Of a stretch of 5,871 nucleotides of DNA, positions 1 to 5,871 are shown piece by piece. A model generated the notes under the pieces. It had not been told where the DNA came from, did not search any database, and was given only the letters and a program-made list of their open reading frames with translations. The stretch is from Cytophagales bacterium (GTDB lineage: Bacteria; Bacteroidota; Bacteroidia; Cytophagales; ES-bin-26), in contig JACMKY010000569.1 in the NCBI GenBank assembly GCA_014379925.1, positions 1 through 5,871 on the forward strand. Reading direction: 5' to 3'. Made by a program: the position numbers and the translations under genes. Within the stretch, counting starts at the first letter, position 1; every line of letters begins with the position of its first letter.

Positions 1-298
1 AACGAGGCGCCGTGAATGTCGCTTTTTTTCTCCGTTGCGTTCGCCGTTACCCATCCGAAGTGACGCTGGTTCTCCACCTGATTTGACGCGGGTTGTTTCT
101 TCGGGTCGCTTCCGCGGCTTTTCCCCAACCAAATGCGAACGCATCCGTTTGAAACGGTTACGGGTAACCCGTCGCCCGACGATGGGTGTCCCACGCCAGG
201 AGGCGCGCGCCAGTCAGTCGACTCCCAGTGGATGTTCAACCCGGTTCGCCGGCAACCTTTCGCTTTACACACGCCCAAATCCACCCGTCCGTTTACTT
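1..298. other. Apparently non-coding region upstream of the GH1-like gene
   Basis: No convincing gene is seen here. The glycosidase frame stays open back to a TTG at 35, but the extra 88 residues are low-complexity and rich in Arg, Pro and Ser. They resemble no domain and precede the start of GH1 homology. A run of seven T at 23-29 could be the tail of a terminator from a gene left of the window, but no good stem precedes it. A weak match to the Bacteroidota -7 element (TAnnTTTG) is TCCGTTTG at 144-151, without a clear -33 TTG. Short palindromes lie just downstream of it at 156-193. The region probably holds the promoter and a leader for the gene at 299. Confidence 0.5.
156..193. promoter_or_regulatory. 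Cluster of short palindromes, possible operator or leader hairpins
   Basis: Four inverted repeats follow one another. GGTTAC-GG-GTAACC is at 156-169. It overlaps ACGGGT-A-ACCCGT at 160-172. Next come GTCG-CC-CGAC at 171-180 and TGGG-TGT-CCCA at 183-193. The first two share bases and are mutually exclusive as RNA hairpins, so either a protein-binding site or alternative leader folds is conceivable. The cluster lies about 105 bases before the chosen start of the glycosidase gene and just after a weak -7-like sequence at 144-151. The regulatory role is inference only; short palindromes also occur by chance at this GC content. Confidence 0.25.
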
Positions 299-1504
299 AT
301 GTCTGCCAACAGGTTCATGTTTGCCACCGGGATTGAGAACAGCTACCCGAACATTGTGCTGCCGGATGGCACCACCAAACGGGTGGATGAAATGGAAAAG
401 ACCGGTCATTACCAGCGCTGGAAGGAAGATTTTCAGTTGGTGAGGGACTTGGGTATCCGGTTCCTGCGCTACGGTCCTCCCTACTACGCCACCCACCTGG
501 GGCCGGGAAGGTACGACTGGAGTTTCGCGGACGATACTTTCAACATGCTGGCCGAACTGGAAATCACGCCCATCGTGGATCTGTGCCACTTCGGCGTGCC
601 CGATTGGCTGGGCAACTTCCAGAATCCCGATTTTCCCCGGTATTTCGCCGAGTATGCCCAAGCATTCGCCAAACGCTACCACACGTTTCAGTTCTACACG
701 CCCATCAACGAGATTTTCATCGCGGCGACGTTTTCCGCCCAGTACGGTTGGTGGAACGAGCGGCTTGCCAGCGACCAGGCCTTCGTAACGGCCCTCAAAC
801 ACCTCAGCAAAGCCAATGTGATGGCTATGCAGGTCATCCTGGAGGTGCAGCCGGAAGCCATCTTCATCCAGAGCGAATCGTCGGAGTATTTCCACCCCGA
901 GGACCCGTCCTGCAAGCAGTTGGCATTTTTCCTCAACCAGAAGCGCTTCCTCTCCCTGGACCTGACCTACGGTTTTCAGGTAAGCGTGCCCATGTATGAG
1001 TACCTGCTCGCCAACGGAATGAGCCGCCAGGAATACCACTGGTTCAGCGAAAACCAAGTGAAGGCGCGCTGCATCATGGGCAACGACTACTACGTCACCA
1101 ACGAACACACCGTGCATTGCGACGGCAGCACGTCGGCGTCGGGCGAGATTTACGGCTACCACGTGATCACCCACCAGTACTACCGCCGCTACCACTTACC
1201 CGTGATGCACACCGAAACCAACATCAAGGAGCCGCATTCGGTTGACTGGCTCAAGAAGCAGTGGGCCAACGTGTATCGCCTCAAGCAGGACGGGGTACCG
1301 ATTATCGGATTCACCTGGTATAGCCTTACTCACCAGGTAGATTGGGATTCGGCGCTGCGGGAAGACAACGGCAACGTGAACGCCCTGGGATTGTACGACC
1401 TGGAACGGAAGATCCGACCGGTGGGCGAGGAGTACAAGCGATTGATTGCGCAGTGGAAAGATATTCTTGCCCTCGAAAGCTACGGCCTGCACTTCATGGA
1501 CTGA
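299..1504 (+). CDS. Glycoside hydrolase family 1-like protein (putative beta-glycosidase)
   Basis: This 401-residue protein reads as a single TIM-barrel GH1-type domain. Family landmarks are visible in order but divergent. An N-terminal strand, FMFATGIENSYP (6-17), stands where classical GH1 has its sugar-binding Gln segment. DLCHFGVPDW (94-103) matches the HHFDLP-type segment, with His97. TPINE places a likely acid/base Glu at 138. HTETN places a likely nucleophile Glu at 306. WYSLTHQVDW (340-349) corresponds to the aglycone/NFEW region. It is shorter than typical GH1 enzymes (about 440-480). There is no signal peptide from the chosen start, so it is probably cytoplasmic. I chose ATG 299 because homology begins about five residues later and the upstream in-frame extension looks non-coding; no Shine-Dalgarno precedes it, which is usual in Bacteroidota. 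The gene stands alone on its strand and converges on the gene ending at 1557. The substrate cannot be read from the sequence; beta-glucoside-like substrates are only a family default. Confidence 0.82.
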   Translation: MSANRFMFATGIENSYPNIVLPDGTTKRVDEMEKTGHYQRWKEDFQLVRDLGIRFLRYGPPYYATHLGPGRYDWSFADDTFNMLAELEITPIVDLCHFGVPDWLGNFQNPDFPRYFAEYAQAFAKRYHTFQFYTPINEIFIAATFSAQYGWWNERLASDQAFVTALKHLSKANVMAMQVILEVQPEAIFIQSESSEYFHPEDPSCKQLAFFLNQKRFLSLDLTYGFQVSVPMYEYLLANGMSRQEYHWFSENQVKARCIMGNDYYVTNEHTVHCDGSTSASGEIYGYHVITHQYYRRYHLPVMHTETNIKEPHSVDWLKKQWANVYRLKQDGVPIIGFTWYSLTHQVDWDSALREDNGNVNALGLYDLERKIRPVGEEYKRLIAQWKDILALESYGLHFMD

Positions 1505-1520
1505 GGCAGTTCAGGGCTGC

Positions 1521-1556
1521 GGATTGGGCGGTGCAATCCCCGTCTTTCCCCACGGG
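1521..1556. terminator. Possible bidirectional terminator hairpins between convergent genes
   Basis: Two stem-loops fill the gap between the converging stops. GGATTG-ggcggtg-CAATCC spans 1521-1539, and CCCGT-8 base loop-ACGGG spans 1539-1556, ending directly against the minus-strand stop codon. They share base 1539. Neither is followed by a strong T run; on the plus strand the second is followed by ctatttcgttt. Position suggests transcription termination for both genes, but the stems are short, so this is tentative. Confidence 0.35.
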
Positions 1557-2003
1557 CTATTTCGTTTGCTCCTCGGGCAAGGCGACGCACTGGCGCAGCC
1601 AGTGGTTGGCGGTTGGCTCGTCGGCGAAGTGCTCGATCACGATTTCTCCTGGGTGGTGGCTCGTGAGGTTGTCCTTGAACTTTTTCATGGCAAACTTGGC
1701 GAACACGTCCTTGGGCACGACCAGGGCGTGGTAGTGAACGCCGCCGTCCAACAAATGAGCCGTCCAACTTTCCTTTAGCCAGGTTTGCGTTTCCATGGAG
1801 AGCACCCCCAAATGGTTCGTATCGCCCAGCCAGGTCAGGTTGGGATATTCTTTCTTCAGTGCCTTGAACAAGCCGATCATCCGCATCAGCGCGTGACGGA
1901 AGTTTTCGGCGTTGGTAGGGGTTTTCCAGCGGTGCGAAAGCACGGGTATGCCATCGTCCAGGTAGCAGATGACAAAACTCTCCTCGAACAGGGTCTTGAC
2001 CAT
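1557..2003 (-). CDS. Small SpoIIAA/STAS-like hypothetical protein
   Basis: The 148-residue product has no signal peptide or membrane segment and is probably cytoplasmic. Its pattern suggests the SpoIIAA-like (STAS/SEC14-fold) small proteins common in Cytophagales. A beta-rich N-terminus (FEESFVICYLDDGIPVLSHRW, about 6-26) is followed by an amphipathic helix (about 31-51). Then come a TWLGDTNHLG strand-turn (57-66), a helix with Trp75 and Trp80, and HALVVPKDVF (92-101) before the C-terminal helices. This assignment rests on remembered family shape, not a search; the exact role is unknown, with no catalytic motif evident. The frame is open to a GTG at 2108, but the extra 35 residues look non-coding, partly derived from a 9-base tandem repeat, so I chose ATG 2003. 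It lies 182 bases downstream of the DUF1080 gene on the same strand, far enough for its own promoter, though co-transcription is possible. Confidence 0.68.
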   Translation of the reverse strand: MVKTLFEESFVICYLDDGIPVLSHRWKTPTNAENFRHALMRMIGLFKALKKEYPNLTWLGDTNHLGVLSMETQTWLKESWTAHLLDGGVHYHALVVPKDVFAKFAMKKFKDNLTSHHPGEIVIEHFADEPTANHWLRQCVALPEEQTK

Positions 2004-2013
2004 GGTGGATACG

Positions 2014-2031
2014 GGGTTGACCGGATTGACC
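2014..2031. repeat. Tandem pair of 9-base repeats just upstream of the STAS-like gene
   Basis: GGGTTGACC (2014-2022) is followed directly by GGATTGACC (2023-2031), identical at 8 of 9 positions. On the coding strand this reads GGTCAATCC-GGTCAACCC and ends 10 bases before the ATG. If translated in the upstream extension it gives the repetitive VNPVNPV. It could be a tandem binding site or a chance duplication. Confidence 0.35.
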
Positions 2032-2185
2032 AAGCGGCTGGTTGAACCGGAATGCCAAGGTACCCCTTCTCCCTGAACACCAGCCGACGCAACCGAGGCT
2101 TTTGGCACGGAAGTGATGTTTTACCTTTTTATCCGATCATGGCTCCGTCAGCTCCCTTTTTTGCCGGGCATCCGTTGGCGACGGC

Positions 2186-3061
2186 TCACGGATTCGTCCC
2201 CGGCATCCGCGACAGGGGCTTGATTTCGATGCGGCGGTAAAACACCTCCGCCCCTTCGGATTGAATCTGGATCCGGCCTTTGGTCAGCGGCACTTCCCGG
2301 TCGTTGACGCGGTGGCGTGAGCGGGTGATCACTTGGTTTTCCTTCCCGTTGATGAGGTGACGTACCGTGCCCCGGTAGGCGATGATGTCCACCGTATTCC
2401 ACTCGCCCGTCGGTTTTTCGTAGTCGGTGGCCTTCCAGCACCGCGGTCCGCCGACCGTGCCGTAACCGAAAACAACCGGGCTACCCTTCCGGTCGTAGCG
2501 GTAGCGGGGAGACGCCGGGGTGTGTCCGGTGTCAGCCACGGCGGTGATGTCGGCCCGCGCCTTGTCCACGGCCCAGTAGTCGCCGCAGTCGCCTTCCTGC
2601 ACCTGGCATTCCTGCGATTCCAACCAGAAATAGCCGTTCTGCCCCGGCTCACCCACGCAGTAGTAGAGGATTCCACTGTCGCGCTGCTGGGTTTGACGGG
2701 GTGGAAACCGGCGTTCGCCCCACTTGAATTGCAGTCGGAGGTGGAAGTTGTCGTACGCCCGTTGCGAGGTGATGGCCCCGAATACTTCGCCGGAAATGCG
2801 GATGGCGGGCTGGCCTTCTTCCTGCACCACGGTGAACACACCGAGCGGATCGCGGTTTAACCCGACGGCTTCAGTGTACTTTCCTTGGTCGTTGCGGGCC
2901 AGGCCGGGTATTTGCGCGCTCGAATCGGGTTTGCCCAGGTAGGTGTCCCAGCCGCTCAGGTCACGGCCGTTGAAGAGGGGAACAAATTTGTTGACGCCCG
3001 GTTGGGCGAACAACCCGGATGCCGATGCCGTAATCAGGTAGCAAAAGAGAATTTTTTTCAT
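2186..3061 (-). CDS. Secreted DUF1080 / 3-keto-disaccharide hydrolase family protein
   Basis: The 291-residue product begins with a clear Sec signal peptide: MKK, a hydrophobic core, and a likely signal peptidase I cut after the Ala of LFAQ, near residue 19. It therefore acts in the periplasm or outside. The rest matches the DUF1080 domain (Pfam PF06439, a concanavalin/laminin-G-like beta-sandwich). Visible signatures are FVPLFNGRDLSGW (26-38), DNFHLRLQFKWGE (104-116), RDSGILYY (127-134), ESQECQVQEGDCGDYW (148-163), GEWNTVDI (219-226) with HLINGK (235-240), and GRIQIQSEGAEVFYRRIEI (262-280). Members have been linked to cleavage of 3-keto-glycosides made by sugar 3-dehydrogenases. Conserved acidic residues near 128, 148, 151 and 156 are candidates for the active site. 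Length and start are typical for the Cytophagales version. It diverges from the rhamnose isomerase gene across a 199-base spacer. No dehydrogenase partner is in the window, so the true substrate is unknown. Confidence 0.9.
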   Translation of the reverse strand: MKKILFCYLITASASGLFAQPGVNKFVPLFNGRDLSGWDTYLGKPDSSAQIPGLARNDQGKYTEAVGLNRDPLGVFTVVQEEGQPAIRISGEVFGAITSQRAYDNFHLRLQFKWGERRFPPRQTQQRDSGILYYCVGEPGQNGYFWLESQECQVQEGDCGDYWAVDKARADITAVADTGHTPASPRYRYDRKGSPVVFGYGTVGGPRCWKATDYEKPTGEWNTVDIIAYRGTVRHLINGKENQVITRSRHRVNDREVPLTKGRIQIQSEGAEVFYRRIEIKPLSRMPGTNP

Positions 3062-3260
3062 GCGCGAATCGGCCCAAAGCGGGGTTAAGCCGGAATGTAT
3101 TCAATTACTTCGGCAAAGGCACCGGGATTCAGGGTAAAAAACCTTATTTTTAAGGGAATTTTTCCGGTTAGCCATCCCAGACCGATTCGGGACCGGCACC
3201 CGGTGTCAGTTCCGCGTCACGCGGAATGCCGCCCAGCAGCGTTCAACCCAGTTAAGCCCC
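3062..3260. promoter_or_regulatory. Divergent intergenic promoter region between the DUF1080 and rhaI genes
   Basis: Both flanking genes start at this spacer and point away from it, so it must carry their promoters. Its centre (about 3135-3165) is strikingly AT-rich in an otherwise GC-rich window and contains the hairpin CCTTA-TTTT-TAAGG at 3142-3155. For the minus strand, TGCCTTTG (complement of 3114-3121) matches the Bacteroidota -7 element TAnnTTTG at 7 of 8 positions and would give a leader of roughly 50 bases. For the plus strand, TATTTTTA (3145-3152) also matches at 7 of 8. Neither has a clear -33 TTG at the proper spacing. Two GC-rich hairpins lie nearer the isomerase start. Individual promoter calls are weak; the region's role follows mainly from gene orientation. 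Confidence 0.55.
3192..3226. promoter_or_regulatory. Two adjacent inverted repeats upstream of rhaI, possible operator
   Basis: ACCGG-CAC-CCGGT lies at 3192-3204, followed five bases later by TTCCGCG-TCA-CGCGGAA at 3210-3226. The second has a perfect 7-base arm on each side of a 3-base centre, the strongest small palindrome seen in the spacer. It ends 34 bases before the rhaI ATG. It could bind a regulator or form a leader hairpin; no regulator gene is present in the window to pair with it. Confidence 0.35.
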
Positions 3261-4559
3261 ATGATCATTAACAGCAACTCCGTTGCCGACCACAACCAGA
3301 AACGCGAATCCCGGCACCGAAAAAAGCTGGACCACCTCTCCGCCGTACTCACCGAGGAAGGACACGCCGTACAACCCCTGCTGAAGAAAATCCAGGCTTT
3401 TCAGGTGGCCATTCCCAGTTGGGCGCTGGGCACGGGCGGCACGCGTTTCGGGCGGTTTGCGGGCGGGGGCGAACCCCGTCGCCTGGAGGAAAAGATGGAG
3501 GACGTGGGCCTGTTGCACGCCTTGAACCGTTCGTCGGGGGCCATTTCGCTGCACATTCCCTGGGACCTTCCACCGGACCCGATCAAGATTCGGTTCCTGG
3601 CCAACTCCTTCGGCTTGCAGTTTGACGCGGTCAATTCCAACACCTTCCAGGACCAAGCCGACCAGGAATTATCGTACAAGTTCGGCTCTCTCGCGCACAC
3701 CGACGCGCGGGTGCGCCAACAGGCCATCGCCCACCACGCCGAGGTGATCCGGCTCGGCGTCGAACTGGGTTCCAAATCCCTGACCGTGTGGCTGGCAGAT
3801 GGTTCGTGTTTTCCCGGCCAGCAGCACTTCCGACGGGCGTTCGAGCGCACGCTGGCGTCGCTCCGCGAGGTGTACGGGTGCCTGCCCGCCGACTGGCGGA
3901 TGTTCGTGGAATACAAACCCTACGAGCCCAACTTCTACTCCACCGTGGTGGGCGACTGGGGAAGTTCGCTGTTGTTGTGCCAGAAACTCGGCGAGCAGGC
4001 GTATTCGCTGGTGGACCTGGGCCATCACCTGCCCAATACCAACGTCGAACAGATCGTGTCGCGGCTGATGATGGAGGGCAAACTGGGCGGCTTTCACTTC
4101 AACGATTCCAAGTACGGCGACGACGACCTGACCGTGGGGTCGGTGCGCCCCTACCAACTGTTCCTGGTTTTCAATGAACTCGTGGATGGCCTTTCCCCCG
4201 ACTCCGCCCGGGATGAGAAGGCGAAACCACCGCAGTTGGCCTGGATGATTGATGCCAGCCACAATGTCAAAGACCCGCTGGAAGATTTGCTGCAATCGGT
4301 GGAAGCCATCAAGATCGCCTACGCCCAGGCGTTGCTCGTGGACCGGAAGGCACTGGAAGCCGCCCAGGAAACCAACGATGCCGCGCGGGCCCAGGAAATC
4401 CTGCAACACGCCTTCCGCACCGACGTACGCCCCCTGCTGGCCGAAACCCGCCTGCGCGCCGGCGCGGCCCTCGATCCGCTGGGTTTCTACCGGGAAGACC
4501 GCGTCCGCGAGACCCTCATCAAGGAGCGGGGAACGAAAACCGTAACCACGGGACTGTAG
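3261..4559 (+). CDS. rhaI: L-rhamnose isomerase, RhaI (Pseudomonas stutzeri) type
   Basis: This 432-residue cytoplasmic TIM-barrel enzyme should interconvert L-rhamnose and L-rhamnulose, the first step of rhamnose catabolism. The P. stutzeri-type enzymes also accept other aldoses such as D-allose. Family hallmarks are AIPSWALGTGGTRFGRF (50-66), LHIPWD (97-102), NSNTFQDQ (125-132), FVEYKPYEPNFYSTVVGDWG (215-234), VDLGHHLPNTN (251-261), GGFHFNDSKYGDDDL (276-290) and IDASHNVKDP (330-339). The expected two-metal ligands all appear: Glu217, Asp252, His279 and Asp331 for one site, His255, Asp287 and Asp289 for the other. They line up with the published P. stutzeri set, as I recall it, with a small offset and a short insertion near 311-325. 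Length is normal for the subtype (about 430). ATG 3261 gives the usual N-terminus; no Shine-Dalgarno is seen. The usual partners (rhamnulose kinase or aldolase/dehydrogenase, mutarotase, transporter) do not follow, because the next gene converges. The actual physiological sugar might therefore differ. Confidence 0.92.
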   Translation: MIINSNSVADHNQKRESRHRKKLDHLSAVLTEEGHAVQPLLKKIQAFQVAIPSWALGTGGTRFGRFAGGGEPRRLEEKMEDVGLLHALNRSSGAISLHIPWDLPPDPIKIRFLANSFGLQFDAVNSNTFQDQADQELSYKFGSLAHTDARVRQQAIAHHAEVIRLGVELGSKSLTVWLADGSCFPGQQHFRRAFERTLASLREVYGCLPADWRMFVEYKPYEPNFYSTVVGDWGSSLLLCQKLGEQAYSLVDLGHHLPNTNVEQIVSRLMMEGKLGGFHFNDSKYGDDDLTVGSVRPYQLFLVFNELVDGLSPDSARDEKAKPPQLAWMIDASHNVKDPLEDLLQSVEAIKIAYAQALLVDRKALEAAQETNDAARAQEILQHAFRTDVRPLLAETRLRAGAALDPLGFYREDRVRETLIKERGTKTVTTGL

Positions 4560-4582
4560 AAACGCCTCAACTTATTGATCTC

Positions 4583-5752
4583 TCAGGACGACGCTATTTC
4601 CACGCCCACCACCTGTTCGATGGCTTGGCGCAAGTCTTCGATCAGGTCTTCGGCATCTTCCACGCCCACGCTCAGGCGGATGAGGGTGTCCTTCAACCCC
4701 GCCTTTTCCCGCTCGGCCTTCGGAATGCTGGCGTGCGTCATGGTAGCCGGGTGGGTGCAGAGCGATTCCACGCCGCCCAATGATTCGGCCAGCGAAAACA
4801 CCTTCAGGCTTTCCATCACCCGGATGGCTTCGGGCAGGTCATCGCCTTTCAGGGTAAAGGAAACCATTCCCCCGAAGTCGCGCATCTGGGCTTTGGCCAC
4901 GGCGTGGTTGGGGTGGCTTTCGAAGCCGGGGTAGTAGACCTTGCCCACCTTGGGATGCGCAGCCAGGAATTCGGCCACCATCCGCGCGTTCTGGCAGTGG
5001 CGCTCCATCCGCAGGTGCAGGGTCTTGGTGCCCCGCAACACCAGAAAGCAATCCTGCGGCCCGGCCACGGCTCCGCTGGCGTTTTGGATGAAGGCCAGCT
5101 TCCCGGCCATTTCGTCGTCGTTGAGAACCAGCGCGCCCATCACCGTGTCGGAGTGGCCGCCGAGGTACTTGGTCACGGAGTGCATCGCGATGTCGGCACC
5201 CAGGTCGAGCGGGTTTTGCAGGTAGGGCGAAGCGAAGGTATTGTCCACGCACACCCGTATCCCGTGCCGCCGGGCGGCCTCGCACACCGCCCGGATGTCG
5301 ATGATGTTGAGCAGCGGGTTGGTCGGCGTTTCCACCCAAACGAGCCGGGTGCGCTCCGTGAAGTAGGAAGCCACGCCCGTGGCATCCTCCATGGGGATGA
5401 ACCGGAACGTCAGGCCGAAGTCCTGGTAGATTTTGGTAAAAAGGCGGTACGTCCCCCCGTAGAGGTCGTTGGTGGCAATTACCTCGTCGCCGGGTTTGAG
5501 CAGCTTCAGCACCGCGTCCGTGGCGGCCAGACCGGAGGCGAACACCAGGCCGTGCTTGCCGTTTTCGAGGGCGGCCAGATTGCCTTGCAGCGCGTGACGG
5601 GTGGGGTTCTGGGTGCGGGAATACTCGTACCCCTTGTGCTTGCCGGGCGAAGCCTGCACGTAGGTAGACGTCTGGTAGATTGGGGTCATGATGGCCCCGG
5701 TGCTGGGGTCCGGCTCCTGACCGGCGTGGATGGCTTTGGTTCCGAATTTCAT
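4583..5752 (-). CDS. metB: Cystathionine gamma-synthase/gamma-lyase (Cys/Met metabolism PLP enzyme)
   Basis: The 389-residue protein is a complete fold-type I PLP enzyme of the Cys/Met metabolism family, acting in the cytoplasm, normally as a tetramer. Visible landmarks are TPIYQTSTY (23-31), YEYSRTQNPTR (42-52; Tyr44 and Arg46 contact the neighbouring subunit's cofactor phosphate), FASGLAA (71-77), DLYGGTYR (96-103; Tyr98 stacks on PLP), ETPTNPLL (141-148), VDNTF with Asp170, and SVTKYLGGHSD (192-202) with Lys195 forming the Schiff base. Also seen are SLGGVESL (324-331), HPATMTHASIP (334-344) and LIRLSVGVED (357-366), with Arg359 binding the substrate carboxylate. Synthase (methionine synthesis from activated homoserine), gamma-lyase and bifunctional members cannot be separated by eye, so the symbol is provisional. 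The ATG at 5752 gives the standard MKFGTKAIHAG start. No Shine-Dalgarno is present; a 7-base tandem repeat begins 13 bases upstream. No methionine riboswitch is evident in the remaining upstream bases. Confidence 0.9.
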   Translation of the reverse strand: MKFGTKAIHAGQEPDPSTGAIMTPIYQTSTYVQASPGKHKGYEYSRTQNPTRHALQGNLAALENGKHGLVFASGLAATDAVLKLLKPGDEVIATNDLYGGTYRLFTKIYQDFGLTFRFIPMEDATGVASYFTERTRLVWVETPTNPLLNIIDIRAVCEAARRHGIRVCVDNTFASPYLQNPLDLGADIAMHSVTKYLGGHSDTVMGALVLNDDEMAGKLAFIQNASGAVAGPQDCFLVLRGTKTLHLRMERHCQNARMVAEFLAAHPKVGKVYYPGFESHPNHAVAKAQMRDFGGMVSFTLKGDDLPEAIRVMESLKVFSLAESLGGVESLCTHPATMTHASIPKAEREKAGLKDTLIRLSVGVEDAEDLIEDLRQAIEQVVGVEIASS

Positions 5753-5765
5753 GGCGGGTTGGGGA

Positions 5766-5828
5766 GGTTACAGGTTACAGGTTGCAGGTTACAGGTTACA
5801 GGTTACAGGTTACAGGTTACAGGTTGCA
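5766..5828. repeat. Heptanucleotide tandem repeat, 9 units of GGTTACA/GGTTGCA
   Basis: Nine consecutive 7-base units occupy 63 bases. Units 1-2 and 4-8 are GGTTACA; units 3 (5780-5786) and 9 (5822-5828) are GGTTGCA. A degenerate tenth unit, AGTTAGG, follows at 5829-5835. The coding-strand form is TGTAACC or TGCAACC. The array ends 13 bases before the cystathionine gene's start codon, so it must lie in its 5' leader or overlap its promoter. Such arrays change copy number by slippage, which could alter leader length or spacing. Whether it affects expression is unknown. Confidence 0.95.
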
Positions 5829-5871
5829 AGTTAGGGAGGATTAGCGGGAAGTGAAGGGCTGGAAGTTAGAT
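5829..5871. other. Window end upstream of the cystathionine gene, possible promoter
   Basis: These bases hold no gene. On the minus strand, TAACTTGC just outside the repeat array (complement of 5827-5834) loosely resembles the Bacteroidota -7 element. If used, the whole heptad array would fall in the transcribed leader. No clear -33 TTG is present, so the true promoter may lie beyond the window. Confidence 0.2.

Noticed and set aside
1..30. T run at 23-29 as the tail of an intrinsic terminator
   Set aside because: Only a 3-base stem can be drawn in front of it, and the upstream gene, if any, is outside the window.
35..298. An N-terminal extension of the GH1-like protein from a TTG start
   Set aside because: The 88 added residues are not GH1-like, contain no signal peptide, and precede the normal start of the domain.
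293..1195. A 300-codon open frame antisense to the GH1-like gene
   Set aside because: Its product is a Val/His/Gly/Arg-rich sequence with no domain character, as expected of the complement of a GC-rich coding frame; the sense protein has clear catalytic motifs.
3669..4409. A 246-codon open frame antisense to rhaI
   Set aside because: The overlapping sense frame has every metal-binding motif of RhaI; the antisense product looks like a shadow.
4904..5854. A 316-codon open frame antisense to the cystathionine gene, running into the heptad array
   Set aside because: It is the complement of a well-conserved enzyme. Its C-terminal repeats (LQVTGCR-like) come simply from translating the 7-base units; there is no independent coding evidence.
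5753..5871. A SAM-type riboswitch upstream of the cystathionine gene
   Set aside because: The available 119 bases are mostly the heptad repeat and show no structured conserved core; any riboswitch would have to lie beyond the window.

Overview
The window looks like chromosomal DNA from a fairly GC-rich member of the Bacteroidota, most likely a Cytophagales (Spirosoma/Larkinella-type) bacterium. This is an inference from four signs. Start codons lack Shine-Dalgarno sequences. The exported protein has a signal peptide ending in 'LFAQ'. It belongs to the DUF1080 (3-keto-disaccharide hydrolase) family, which is abundant in that group. The rhamnose isomerase is of the Pseudomonas stutzeri RhaI type. 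No species can be named from the sequence alone.

Layout, left to right. Positions 1-298 appear non-coding and contain a cluster of short palindromes. A compact glycoside hydrolase family 1-like protein follows on + (299-1504). It converges on a small SpoIIAA/STAS-like protein on - (1557-2003), with a hairpin-rich gap of about 50 bases between them. Upstream of that small gene, on the same strand, is a secreted DUF1080 protein (2186-3061, -). A 199-base divergent spacer with three hairpins separates it from an L-rhamnose isomerase of the RhaI type (3261-4559, +). The isomerase converges, with only 23 bases between stops, on a PLP-dependent cystathionine gamma-synthase/lyase (4583-5752, -). Directly upstream of that start is a tandem array of nine 7-base units (5766-5828).

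Three of the five genes concern carbohydrates: a glycosidase-like enzyme, a secreted putative 3-keto-glycoside-cleaving enzyme and an aldose-ketose isomerase. They do not form one operon, because strands alternate and no transporter, kinase, aldolase or regulator is present. A joint role in using plant or microbial glycans is plausible but unproven. The sulfur amino-acid gene is unrelated housekeeping metabolism. I see no mobile element, CRISPR array, tRNA, rRNA, phage gene or defence system. The most unusual features are the heptanucleotide array beside the cystathionine gene, the palindromes in the two upstream regions, and the divergent motifs of the GH1-like enzyme.
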